From Mayamaea pseudoterrestris (lineage: Eukaryota; Bacillariophyta; Bacillariophyceae; Sellaphorales; Sellaphoraceae), in NCBI GenBank assembly GCA_027923505.1, contig BROI01000017.1, forward strand, positions 372,001-436,000: a DNA stretch of 64,000 bases, written 5' to 3'. The translations under genes were made by a program, and so were the position numbers. The notes under the pieces are model-generated. The model worked only from the letters and a program-made list of their open reading frames with translations, made no database searches and was not told the DNA's origin. Each line of letters opens with the position of its first letter. The first letter of the stretch is position 1. This document shows positions 19,604 to 30,460 of the stretch, one piece after another.

Positions 19604-22383
19604 TTAGGCATCCACAACCTTTTCAACGCTGTCGTCCTCATCAACCTTGAGTGGCGCTTCCTCGACAGCTTCCGTACTCTCGATACCGGGCTTGGGGCCG
19701 CGAATATCTGGCTCACGACCCATGACCTTGTTAAACATGCCCGACAAGACGCGGTTGATATCTTCGGCACTCTCCGTGAGAGGGAGAATGGTGATGATGA
19801 TGGCCGCGGCAAAACCCCAAGCGACGGATACGAGGACCCAGAATGCAAAGTAAGACTTGGTAAAGACTCCAGCCGGAATGGAAAGGACTGGCCAGACGAC
19901 GATGAGAATGAGACTAATGGCGTATCCGCGGTGCTTGATCCAACGCTCGGTGCGACGCAAGAGCACTGGATCGCGTTCCTCCTCCGTCAAGCCGCGATTG
20001 TCTTCCTCGACCAGAGAAATGCGCTTATCGAGTTCGGAAAAATCGTAATCTTGAGGGTCAATCCACATGCTCCAGACAAAGTGGATGGTGCCCGACATGC
20101 AAATGGCGACCAAGTTGCCGGCGAGCATGACCTCGTTCGTGCCGAGGGTGGCGACCGTTATCTCCCCGCCTTGGATCTTGGCAGCGACGAGCCACGTGAT
20201 CAGGGCGAGTGCAAAGCCACCCCAGGCAGCAACGACTGCGCCGGTGCCACTGGCCTTCTTCCAGGTCATCATGTTCCACAATGGGCAGACAGCGGATCCA
20301 ATGACAATGCCCCTGAGAAAGCAAAACGATGAGAATGTGTGCTCTTGACGTCGAAGACTCCTTAGCTAACATGCACTTACATGAAGAGATAGACCCATCC
20401 AAGAGTTAAGCCAATCGTCTGCAAGATGATGGCAAAGGCACCACTGAAAATGCCAAAGACGACGATGCAGATTTGCGAGACGCGAAGAATCTGGTCCCCC
20501 GTGGCATCCGGATTAAAGTATGTCCGGTAGATGTCGTACGTAATCAGGGAGGCGACTGCAATGGACTCCGAAGCTCCAGTGGCAGTAATAGCCATGAAAA
20601 GCATGACAAGAATCAGGACAGACCCAGCATTACCAAGAAGCTGGTAGGCGACAGCAGGTGGCACCAAGCCGCTGCCCGCTTCGTCCTTTGTCAAGGGTAG
20701 CATCAGGGCAACCGAAGTCAAACCGAGCGAAGTGGCAAGGGAGAAGGGAATGGCAAACCAACAGAGTCTATAATAGAAGAGAAAGATACAAAAGTTGAGG
20801 CATGGTATTAATGAAATACCACACCATAACACGTCCCTCCACTTACCCGCCTAGCAAGTACCCACGAGCAGCTGATGACGGACGAGCCGCGATACCCGAT
20901 TGCCAGTACACTTGATCCACGAAAACAGTGCCGAAGTTACCAACGAGATTAATCTTTGGAGGAGAATAAGCGCGAATAGCTGTTAGCTTGTTCTTTGTGT
21001 GCAGCGGAATGAAGATGACTGGGTACTTACCACACCGAACATCAATCCACCGCCGGACAGCATGGTCAAGTAGGATCCTTCGTTGTTGCCCGGAACAGGT
21101 CCGCAGGCGTACGTATCTGCTTCAAAGAAAGTGGAATCCACCGTTCCGTTCGACGAGAAGATGGCCTTGCACTCATTTTCAGTGTAGCTGACGGTCTGTT
21201 GGAGAAAATCGTAGATCTGATCGCTCGAGTAGAGTTTGATGTAGACAAGAAAGACCATAATGACCAAGACTGCGTAAATGACAACAGTATGAACGTAGGC
21301 AGAAAGCATGGCAGCCTGGAGCCCACCACTGGCCGTGTACAAGATTACTCCCCACGGAATGAGGAAGGCAGCGAGACGGTAGTCAATGCCAGTGAGCGCC
21401 TCGATGGTGGCGGCGCCACCGAGCAACAGCATGGACGTGACAATAATGTTGGCGCTAATGGCGGAAGAAGTTAAGCAGATCAATGAGCAAAGTGACGAAT
21501 ATTAAGCGACACTGCCAGCGCTGTCACTTACGCGAAGCAAAAGCAGAGGAAAGTGATGTGAGCCGCCTTGCCCCAACGGGCATTGACAATCTCACAGACG
21601 GTATGGGAGCTTGGAGCAACCTTCTTGATGTTGACAGCAAGGACACCAAACAAAAGTACTTGAATGGTAGCTCCTGAAGCGTACCTGTTCGTAGAAAGCG
21701 AAGAGAGGGTTAGCTAATCACGAAAGTTCCCTCTCTCACGACGGCACTTGACATTTCCAACCATGCATGGATCGCCATCGCGCTTGCTCAACGTACCAGA
21801 AAGGTCCCGAGACACCATACTCCCAGGCAACGTTGGAGGACTGAAGAATGGTCGCAGCCCATGTCCAGTTGGAGACAACGACAGAGGCAGTCAAACCCGT
21901 CTTGATCATGCGCCCAGCGGTGCTGTAGAACGAAGGGAAAAATGATGTGAGCATCAGCAAGTTAGATAAAGAAAGCCCGTAAAGGCAGCCTGAAGTAGTC
22001 CTACTTTTGAGAGGAGCCAATGTAGACTTACTTGAAATGTTCGGAGGTCACATTTCCCTGATCACTGAACCAACGGTTGATGTAAACGAGAAGAGTCGTA
22101 AGGACGGAGAAGGCAACACCGAAGCCTAACACTACCGCGTATCCGACCCCTTGAGAGACTGTTAATACAGGCAAGAAGAGCGTTGGTAAGACATGATGCA
22201 CGTTCGATGATGTGGTCGCCATGAAACTTCTCTCTGGATCTTCGGAAGAAGAGCATCGCGCGACACAACGGGTAATTCCTTCGATCTTCACTTACGCGGA
22301 GGGCTCCCTTCAAAGAACGATTCCTGCCCGGCATAGGTGCTAAACTCTGGTGGAGTTTGAAAGTCGGCAACAGAGAGCGACAT
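19604..22383 (-). CDS. DUR3: Urea/sodium symporter of the DUR3 type (SSS family), 8 exons
   Basis: High-affinity urea uptake across the plasma membrane by cation symport. Exons on the minus strand: 22383-22296, 22149-22032, 21922-21797, 21684-21532, 21454-21031, 20953-20847, 20767-20381 and 20312-19604; all introns are GT-AG and 65-146 bp. The joined frame is 703 residues, usual for DUR3. Visible family marks: [20 protein letters not shown] (first membrane helix), [92 protein letters not shown], and an acidic cytosolic tail. About 14-15 membrane helices are expected. The start is the first ATG of exon 1, with an extracellular N-terminal leader as in algal homologues. It shares a 685-bp upstream region with chlorophyll synthase. 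Confidence 0.92.
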
Positions 22384-23068
22384 GGTGTTGTTCAATCCTT
22401 GGGGTTGCTGTTGTTTCGCAAGCGAGGATCGAAAATTGTGATCGATCTGTCGAGTGAGAAAAATGCTTCAAGGTGAGCGAGCAGGTGCGGAAGATCCAAA
22501 AGCCTTTCAGTACTCTTTCGTTTATACTAATGATGCAACGTCAAGTATTCAATATTGAATGATGTCAAGCTATTGACTTGACTTCAAGGGCTATAAAATC
22601 CTCTTCCGGCACTTGCAGTTTTCCTGAATGACAAATATCATTTGGCATCATGCGTTTCCGTTGAAGCAAATGTCAATTGATATTTACAACTGCCTTGTGG
22701 ATAGGCAATGCCATGACCACGCTGTAGAGACTGGCATTGACGCTGTTGCGTTTAGTCGCCTACCGGTAGCTATGCGTCAAGTACAAGTATACACTCACGT
22801 TGCCTGATCATCGTACTTTGTACTGTTACAGCATTTGAAGTCGTTAGGCGGCATTGCCAACCATCAGCAACTTAGCTTCGACGCAAATTAGTGCCTTCGT
22901 GATACTTAACCGGTCCATACATTACTCTACCTAACCGGTAGTCGCCGTCGTACCACGACTAAAACCATTACCGATACGACGAGACATTGCAGCCGCACGT
23001 CACAAGGTTCCATGAACCGATCCAAACATCAACTTGGCCTTGCTCTTTTATACAACCCGAGACCGGCC
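22384..23068. promoter_or_regulatory. Bidirectional intergenic region, DUR3 / chlorophyll synthase
   Basis: Divergent upstream region of a nitrogen-uptake gene and a chlorophyll-synthesis gene. It contains a palindromic TACCGGTA at 22761 and a close relative, AACCGGTA, at 22933; AACCGGTC occurs near 22908. No ORF of note. Promoter function follows from position only. Confidence 0.45.
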
Positions 23069-24542
23069 ATGGCAACCATGTCGTCTAAAATCGTGCTTCT
23101 TCTTCTACTAGCTGTTGGAGCAAATGGCTTTCAGAGTTTCGCGTCAAAATTGACGAGCCGATCGTCATGGTCCAAAGTTTCACTGCTTCCCGGACGACAA
23201 GATTCGTTCTTTCCCTTCCAACAAGAACCATCACCTCGTTCCAGTGAAACGCTGTTGCAAGCGAAGCAAGATGCAGACAATAACGGAAATCTTCGACAAT
23301 TGTTGGGAGTCAAAGGAGCTGCTTCAGAGACGAATATTTGGAAGATTCGACTGCAATTGACTAAGCCTGTCACATGGGTTCCACTCGTCTGGTGCGTCAG
23401 AAATGGACACTATCACGGAGTACAATGATATGCTGAGGTTTCGTTCTAACACTTACTTGTGACGCAACTACAGGGGTGTCATGTGCGGGGCAGCCGCGTC
23501 TGGCAACTATCATTGGATCTGGAATCCATTTGACCCAAACGATCGCGACGTCATGCTCGGCTTGACGGATGCGGCGAAAGGATTCGTCGCCATGGTACGT
23601 CAAGCGTTGCGCTTGCCGCAACAAATTTAATTTCGTATATCGCATCCAGTTCTCACCCATTCGTTTGATATCCTGCACTGCCGTAGATTCTCGCTGGTCC
23701 ATTTCTGACTGGATACACACAAACCATCAACGACTGGTACGACCGCGAGATTGACGCTATTAACGAACCTTACCGTCCGATTCCCAGTGGCGCCATTTCA
23801 GAGGGAGAAGTAATTGCGCAGATTTGGTTCTTGCTGCTTGGAGGTCTAGGAATTGCCTATGGCCTTGACGTGTGGGCTGGTCACGACGTTCCAACCGTCC
23901 TGTTGCTGTCCATCTTTGGTTCATTCATTAGTTACATTTACTCAGCTCCTCCGCTAAAGCTGAAGCAGAATGGATGGGCTGGTAACTTTGCGCTTGGTGC
24001 GTCCTACATTTCCTTGCCTTGGTGGTGTGGGCAGGCAGTCTTTGGAGAGCTAGACCGGCCAGTCTACTTTATTCTGTATGTACCAAGTTCACGAGTCGTA
24101 TTGCTTGGTTTGCAAAATCCCAGATGTGCGTATCGCTTACACAAGCATATTATATTCTCGCTATTACAGTCCAATTCTCTACTCCATTGCGGGTTTGTCG
24201 GTAGCCATCGTCAACGATTTTAAATCGATTGAAGGTGATCGCGCACTTGGTTTGCAATCACTTCCAGTCGCCTTTGGCGTCGACACTGCCAAGTACATAT
24301 GCGCCGGAGGCCTTACCCTCACCCAGCTGGGCGTTGCTGCTTATTTGCTGAGCATTGGAGAACCTACGTATGCAGCCATTATGCTCGCTTTGCTTTTGCC
24401 GCAAGTTTACTTCCAAGCGACGCTCTTGCTGCCCGATCCAATCAACAATGATGTCAAGTACCAAGCGAGCTCACAACCCTTCCTTGTCTTTGGAATCTTG
24501 GCAACTGCGCTATGTGTCGGACATCACGACTTTGGGCCATAA
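23069..24542 (+). CDS. CHLG: Chlorophyll synthase (UbiA prenyltransferase), plastid-targeted
   Basis: Attaches the phytyl or geranylgeranyl chain to chlorophyllide, the last step of chlorophyll synthesis, in plastid membranes. Exons 23069-23391, 23474-23594, 23687-24075 and 24170-24542, with GT-AG introns of 82, 92 and 94 bp, give 401 residues in frame. Both prenyltransferase aspartate motifs are present in the chlorophyll-synthase form: NDWYDREIDAINEPYRPIP (exon 3) and NDFKSIEGDRALGLQSLPV (exon 4). About eight membrane segments are visible. The N-terminus is a hydrophobic signal (SSKIVLLLLLAVGANG) followed by FQSF and a Ser/Arg-rich stretch, a bipartite presequence of the kind used to cross secondary-plastid membranes. 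An in-frame ATG at 23012 is an alternative start but would place residues before the signal core. Confidence 0.93.
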
Positions 24543-24605
24543 ATAAATGTCGTAAAATAATTGGAAGAGGTTATCAATAGACTTTGACGTTTAACTTTAT
24601 TATGG

Positions 24606-26700
24606 CTAGCCTATCGTAATCGTCTGTATGGATCGCGGCGGTATCATGCCAGTCACAAGAACTTCATTCTCATCCTGCAGAGCATAGTTTGCCGACTGAC
24701 TTGCTTCGTTGAGTAATACGACAGTCTGAGGCGCATCGCCTTCGGGAGTCAAGAATGCTCCTACCTGCAGGAAGGGCCAACCAGTCGTCATACAAACCCT
24801 GTTTTCAGCCTCTTCACTTTTAAAGTACAACGAAGAAGCTTCACCAGTGACAGGATTGATAATCCACTCGGCAGACGGATGAGAGCATTTACCAAGACTG
24901 ACTTGAGCCCCGCCGGTACGTCCGTACGATCCACCGTCATTGCCAAGGTGCTCAATTACTAAACAATGGTCTTTCGAAGTTCGAAGGCCACTCTCCAGCA
25001 GCACTTGAAACGTACTATTGCCAATGTCTCTGAATCCAAATTTTCCCGCTTTGTCGTCACATTCAACGAGTCGCAAACCATGAAAGTCGCTGTCAACTGT
25101 TCCCCCAACGCAAGAAGCAGTCGGATTGCCCAGCCAGTCATGGCCATGCACTTTGATATTCCTCGTAACGTCATCCCATTTGAACTGCTGGCGTGTCGAT
25201 CCTTCACATGGCCAAACAGTCAGCTCTATACCGGTTTTCGCCAGATCGTTCAAGCCTCCACCTGGGACGCCTTGCCCCTCTGGCATGAAGATATCACCAC
25301 CATCTCCAGATGCAGGATGGACCAAGCCCATGACAGCAGTCGATCCGGGTCGAACATAGCGAGAAATGTGCCCCATGTAAAAGTAAATTGGCTGCACAGC
25401 AATGCCCACGTCCAGAAAGCTGGCTGGAAATCCAAGCGCGTTCAACTCTTCGCGCGTCCGGCCATCGCCCATACTAATGTTACCCATGGGTTGCTGCAAC
25501 TCAAAATGAGGTAGAGGAGACGCGTCAATGGTCGCATCCATCGCTCGGTGTGGGACTGACAAGAGGGTCGTCTCGCAAAGATTTCCGAGATGGTTTGGTC
25601 CACCGATGCCATCCAGTATCAGGTTCCATTCCATCCAACCTTGATAATTGAGTAGAAGAGGATGAATGAGTTTTATTAATCTAATCATTGAACGAAAAAG
25701 GCATTGACATGTCACTGTACATACCGTGACTCCCCGCTGCCAAGTCGGCAAGTATTGTATGCGCATATCGCTCCGCCCGCGCCCAAGAGATCTCCTTGCT
25801 GCCACCAGCATACGCCGTCGTTGGACAGTGACAGGACTCGGATCCAATTACAATGTGGTCATTGTGGATACCAAGTTTCTGAAGCTTGTGCTGGAGGCGA
25901 TGCATGTTTGGCGTCCCTAGCGCACCATCTAGCAAGCGATCCATGCCACCCGCGTACCAATGATAGGCGGTGCCATCAACAAATTCAGCGGCGCTACTGC
26001 TCGCATTCATAATTTCCTCGACCCAGTCATTCACATGATCCTTATTGTGGTCAAAGATCAAAATTTTCACGTCCGGATGGTCATCCTTGAGTCGCGGTCC
26101 AAGGTGATGCGCGACAAAGTCCTTCTGCACCTCGGCCGTATACGCGCAAGCCTCCCATGGCGCGGCAAACTCTGGTTCGTTCTGCACTGTGAGCGACCAA
26201 AAGGGCAAGCCCAGCGCCTCGTAGGCTGTCAGAAACTTGCTCATTGCACCTCGCTGACGCTGCGTGCCAGTTCTTCTTTCCACCACGCACATCTCGTAGA
26301 CAGGATGGCTCGTGTGACCCCGTCATTTTAGCCGCATGAACGGCATGCTTGGAGTCTTGTTGGGTGGGATGCTTCATCCAGGCTGGAGGCGACCATGGAC
26401 TGCCCATGAGTTTCAAATCAAGATTCCAGTCCGTCTTGAGCTTGCTTGATGCCCGCATGATCATGTCAACCATGCCATTCTCGACATTCTGCGTGACGGC
26501 CAGGTCAAAATCTACCAAATCAAAGTCGTCCACCGTTTCGTCGAACGAGTAGCTGTCGACAGAAAAGTCGCACGAATTGATAGGAACTCGCCCCAAGCTG
26601 TAACGTTGCCGATAAAGAGTTCAGTTTTGATCCTTGCCGCGATTGGAGGCGGTGAGTTTCAATGCTGCTTTGTCGGTGAACGCTATCTGATCAACACCGA
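24606..26700 (-). pseudogene. Glucosylceramidase-like GH30 enzyme, probably decayed, with C-terminal beta-trefoil-like part
   Basis: GH30 enzymes remove glucose from glucosylceramide in lysosome-like compartments. Conserved blocks on the minus strand: YSLGRVPINSCDFSVDSYSF (about 26610), LKLMGSPWSPPAWMK, then FWSLTVQNEPEF with the acid/base Glu near 26178, FDHNKDHVNDW, DGTAYHWYAGG, VIGSESCHC with the nucleophile Glu near 25839, and GWMEWNLILDGIGGPNHLGN. A GT-AG intron at 25724-25640 (85 bp) restores SHG-WMEWN. The C-terminal third looks like a ricin-type lectin. Damage: blocks from WMKHP to MSKFLTAYE lie in different frames near 26300 without splice sites, a TGA lies in the N-terminal block just before YRQRYSLGRV (about 26625), and no proper start or signal peptide is found. 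Either it is a recent pseudogene or the assembly has indels here. Confidence 0.65.
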
Positions 26701-26735
26701 ATGATTAGACGGCGTCTTGCTAAAATCCACCATGA

Positions 26736-27347
26736 TTCTCGCGTCGGGCGCCGGGTATCATTGAGCGTCCACACGCCTTTGCGCGGCAGGTAGGGCGCAG
26801 CAACGGAGCCATTGTCAGGATGGTTCATCCAACGACGCTGCAACTACTCGAGTATGGCGCCAAGCAAGCCAACTTGCAATCAATAATATCGACGCAAGTA
26901 TTGGACTTGTACAATCACAAGCACCATCCACTGCCCGCATGTGATGTAATGATTGTGGCTGACGTCTTGTACAATGATCAGCTGGCGGAGCAAGTCATTC
27001 AACGATGCGTCGAAGCGCGACTCTTGCCGCAACCTCCCGTGGTGCTAGTATCTGATTCCCAGCGCTTTGTCCATGACTTTGAGCGGCAACTCAACCAACG
27101 CCTCAAGGCTGCCTTGCCGCAACATGCTCGCGTCGCCTGGATGAGTCGGCGGTTGCCAAAGTTTACTGGCAGTGGAGTCTGCATTGATGCCGATCAAACC
27201 TATGACGTCAAGGCTCGTGTCATGTGGATTGGACTGTTGGAGCAGCAGCAGCAGCAGCTGTCGAATAAACAGAGTTCAGATGCAGAGCAGGATGGTAAAG
27301 ACTGCAAAGACGACGACAGCAACGATGACGTGGACGAGGAGAGATGA
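26736..27347 (+). pseudogene. Lysine-methyltransferase-like (METTL21/Methyltransf_16 type) gene, 5'-truncated
   Basis: The C-terminal two thirds of a class I methyltransferase of the METTL21 family, which trimethylates lysines in chaperones and elongation factors. From ATG 26820: HPTTLQLLEYGAKQANLQS (the strand and helix after the SAM site), then CDVMIVADVLYNDQLAEQVI (the family's D-V-L-Y motif), VVLVSDSQRF and a C-terminal half, ending in a Gln run and an Asp/Lys-rich tail. The frame is open upstream to 26736, but the glycine-rich SAM motif (a weak ASGAGYH match near 26740) is in a different frame and is followed by a stop. Without the SAM-binding N-terminus this piece could not be active. 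It abuts the damaged 5' end of the GH30 gene, so both may have lost sequence in one event. An unrecognised 5' exon is the alternative. Confidence 0.55.
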
Positions 27348-27422
27348 CAATGCAATACACTCGCACATATAGATCTTATACACTAGTTGTAGTTGTAGTT
27401 CTTACTTGTTAAAAGCATTGTT

Positions 27423-27800
27423 TTACCATTCAGACGTCTGATTATTATTTCCGTCTCCATCCGCATCCGCACTCATCTCTCTCGGCGCATCAATTGCATC
27501 ATCCATGACTTGCTTTAATGACAAATGAGGACATCCCAGCTGAACTGTTAACAGCTTGAACTTGGCTCGTATTCGTTGAATCTCAACTCGGACACTGCGC
27601 GAGTCGTTGGGTCGCTCCGAGTCGGCGACCTCCTCGTTGGCCAAGTCTCGTTGTCGTTCGCGTTCCTGCTCTCGAAAAACTTGATCAACAGTTGGAAAAT
27701 CATTGATAAGCTCTTGCAGCTCTCGTATTGTTCTTTCTGCTCGTTGGCTCGGAGTAGTCGAAGAAGATGATGATGATGCGTCGTCATTGCCAGCAGTCAA
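27423..27800 (-). CDS. Small coiled-coil protein, 5' end cut by retroelement insertion
   Basis: Open frame of 125 residues with a Ser-rich start, a charged helical middle (ERTIRELQELINDFP, then an FREQERERQRD stretch), and a C-terminal GCPHLSLKQVMDDAID followed by an Asp/Asn-rich end. Not recognised. The frame has no ATG at its beginning (the first usable codon at 27800 is TTG) and runs on into the left repeat of the retroelement at 27817. The natural start therefore lay farther upstream and has been separated from the rest, or the protein begins in an exon not seen. It is separated by 75 bp from the convergent methyltransferase piece. Confidence 0.4.
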   Translation of the reverse strand: MTAGNDDASSSSSSTTPSQRAERTIRELQELINDFPTVDQVFREQERERQRDLANEEVADSERPNDSRSVRVEIQRIRAKFKLLTVQLGCPHLSLKQVMDDAIDAPREMSADADGDGNNNQTSEW

Positions 27801-27816
27801 ACGGGCTGTCGAAATG

Positions 27817-28018
27817 ATGTGGGATTCTGGAGAGCCGGAGGAAAGCGGTGATTTGATTGGCCAATGGTGACGTCATCGGATGACGGCATTGGCGCATTGG
27901 TTCCAGAGGTCATGGGTCCTCTCCAAGGATTGCGAAGCAAGCTTGCAGCTTGCTTGTCATTCTTTTGGTCTGTTTGCCTCGAAGCTCTTGTTCGAGGACT
28001 GTAAGATAGATTAAAGTT
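27817..28018 (+). repeat. Left split direct repeat A1 of the DIRS element
   Basis: 202 bp, matching A2 at 34988-35188. Carries CCAAT-type boxes and a perfect TGACGTCA palindrome at 27868-27875. It lies directly upstream of ORF1 (start 28037), so it probably holds the element promoter. Confidence 0.9.
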
Positions 28019-28036
28019 TCTTGACTAATCAAGATA

Positions 28037-30190
28037 ATGTCATCCTTCAATACTTGGAACAGCTTCTATTCGCCTGATCGCCGCGAGCGTATCTTCACGC
28101 CGAAATGCTACCAGCGTCTTTCGTTCAATGCCAAGATCTTTTCAAATGGATCCATTCCGGAGCGTTTGCAGACGCTGAGCGATACGCCTTTCTCTCCTTG
28201 GCTTCTAGCGGGAGTGATGGGAGGACGAGTCAATGTTCATCTTTACCATCATCCGCTCATTCCTCTCCAGTATCAAGGCGATCCAAGCGAGGCGTCGAGC
28301 GTTTTCATGTTGCAGGGGAGCTCCGACTCGCTCTTGGTATCGGAGCTCAACGCAAGCTGCCTTCGGCTGATCACTGATCCTGGCGATCCCATCAAAACGC
28401 CTTCCTTTGAGTCTCTATTCGACGACGATGTTTTGGAAGCGGAGGATGTCTCCAAGATCCTTGGATTGCAAGCGGACGACAACACGTTCTTGAACATGTC
28501 AGCATTGATTCCAATTCCTCCTTTTGCCTTTGCGATTATTGACAAGTTTGCGCCAGGACGACACATCAAGGACATGCTCTTTAGCATCATGCGCGCCTTG
28601 AGTACTTGGGACGTTCAATACGGAAGCAATATCCCCTGTCAAGATATCAAGGCGGCCAGCTTCCAGCTTGTTCAATTCCTTTGGACCCTCGCGACCACAG
28701 GAGATTCACCGTCTTCCGTCGTTCAGAAGTTTATCAAATCCTTTCCAGACGTACCAGTCGTCTTGGTCAAGGAAGACGTCCCCAAGGAAACGTTCATGGA
28801 TTTTGAGTCGATCATCAGTCAAGAGTTTCCAGCCGCTGCGACCACCCAGCCCAGTACGACAGTGTCGCCGCCTTCCTCGTCTCCTACAGTTCCCACGCCG
28901 TCCGGCAGTCCCACTCCCGACGGGGTTCCTCCGATTATGACGACTGTACTCCAGGAGATTCTGCAGACGATTCAATCGACATCAGCTCATTCGTCGGAGC
29001 AAAGCAAGGCATTTATCGAAGCGCTTCACAAGCACTCGGAGGAGACTTCACGCGTTGGCTTCCACAAGCTTTTGGAAGAAACTCAACGGATGCTGCTTCG
29101 TTTGGCGACTGATATTGACGGCAACGTTCCCTCGCATCCATCACGTTTCATGCTCAAGCTCTACGGCGACAAGAAGGACATGGCGCACAAGATTCTCCAG
29201 GCGGCCTTTGACAGTCGCAGCTCCACTTACAGTATCCCCAAATCCTTGGCGATGCATATCCATCATGGAGACTTTACAAGCAAGATTCGTGGTGAAGGCG
29301 TGCGCGTATCGGTAATGGCGTTTGCCGCGACTGCCGAGATTTACAACACGGACGAAAGCATGATCCTCGACATGAAACTGGCTGATACCAATATCAGCGA
29401 TGAGACATACAAGAAGGCCTGTACACTCAAGCTTGACTTTCCTTCTTCCGTTGATGCGCTCTCCACTAGTATCTACGATATGGCGACCCTTTTCGATGTT
29501 CTGGGTGGATTTGATGGGGACGACGACGACGCCTGCTACTTTAGCCATCGCCTTCGCCACTTGGCCTACGAGATCAAGCAGCGCACTAAACAAATCATGG
29601 CTTTTATGGTAACCGATCAAGACTACTTGGCTCACTTGAGCAACGCCATTGATGCGCTCATTAACCGCCACATGACGGCGTGTCGCGACAGCCCGTCTTT
29701 GTCCCTCCGTTACGCCGACAAACTGAGCGATATTTTGGATTCAATTGATTCTGAAGCTGGCATTCAAACAGCCATTCCTCATTGCTTGGTAGCTCGCCTT
29801 CCTTCAAAGCGCAAGTATGGCGGTGGCAACGACGGTCCTTCACCCAAGCATCACCATCATGGCGATGGCGGCGGCAACGGCGGCGGCAATGGCGGCGGCA
29901 ATGGTGGTTCTTCTTCTTTTGCTTCCAAAGCTGGTGGAACTAATCCAAATCCTGATCCTGCTTTGACCATCTCCAAGGATTATAACGTGGTCTTTCCGCC
30001 CGATTGCTGGACCAAGGTTCCCAAGGTTTCCGTCAAAGGCAAGCAGGTCGCTCTCTGCCTCAAGTTCTACTGCTTGAACAAGTGCACGATCAAGAAGTGC
30101 AACCGCGCTCACGTCACTTTGAATGGCGCTAAAATGATTGAGCTCAAGGCGTTTGTCAAGATTCAAAAGGAGGCAGCTGGCGACGCCTGA
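28037..30190 (+). CDS. DIRS element ORF1, gag-like protein
   Basis: 717-residue frame starting 18 bp after A1. Largely helical N-terminal two thirds with a Pro/Ser/Thr linker near 270-300, a His/Gly/Asn-rich low-complexity segment near 600-630, and a C-terminal zinc-finger-like CLKFYCLNKCTIKKCNRAHV. Position and composition fit the nucleocapsid-like ORF1 of DIRS elements. Part of a mobile-element fossil. Confidence 0.75.
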   Translation: MSSFNTWNSFYSPDRRERIFTPKCYQRLSFNAKIFSNGSIPERLQTLSDTPFSPWLLAGVMGGRVNVHLYHHPLIPLQYQGDPSEASSVFMLQGSSDSLLVSELNASCLRLITDPGDPIKTPSFESLFDDDVLEAEDVSKILGLQADDNTFLNMSALIPIPPFAFAIIDKFAPGRHIKDMLFSIMRALSTWDVQYGSNIPCQDIKAASFQLVQFLWTLATTGDSPSSVVQKFIKSFPDVPVVLVKEDVPKETFMDFESIISQEFPAAATTQPSTTVSPPSSSPTVPTPSGSPTPDGVPPIMTTVLQEILQTIQSTSAHSSEQSKAFIEALHKHSEETSRVGFHKLLEETQRMLLRLATDIDGNVPSHPSRFMLKLYGDKKDMAHKILQAAFDSRSSTYSIPKSLAMHIHHGDFTSKIRGEGVRVSVMAFAATAEIYNTDESMILDMKLADTNISDETYKKACTLKLDFPSSVDALSTSIYDMATLFDVLGGFDGDDDDACYFSHRLRHLAYEIKQRTKQIMAFMVTDQDYLAHLSNAIDALINRHMTACRDSPSLSLRYADKLSDILDSIDSEAGIQTAIPHCLVARLPSKRKYGGGNDGPSPKHHHHGDGGGNGGGNGGGNGGSSSFASKAGGTNPNPDPALTISKDYNVVFPPDCWTKVPKVSVKGKQVALCLKFYCLNKCTIKKCNRAHVTLNGAKMIELKAFVKIQKEAAGDA

Positions 30191-30460
30191 GTAGCCTCCT
30201 CCACGTGGCCGGCGGGAATCCACGTTGGAGGACCTCCTACTAGTTATGACTCGTCTAACTTAGTAGCGTCCAGTTCCAATGCTTCTTTAAACGCTACGAG
30301 TAGGCTAGTGACTCCTACAAACCTCGAGCTGGCGCCACTTTATAATCAATTGCACGCCTTTCGCCAACAACTCGAAACCGCAACGACTTCTCTAACGACA
30401 TCGGTGCGCAGCCCATCATTAACTACAAACCGTCCCCCCAACTCGCCATCAACATCTATA

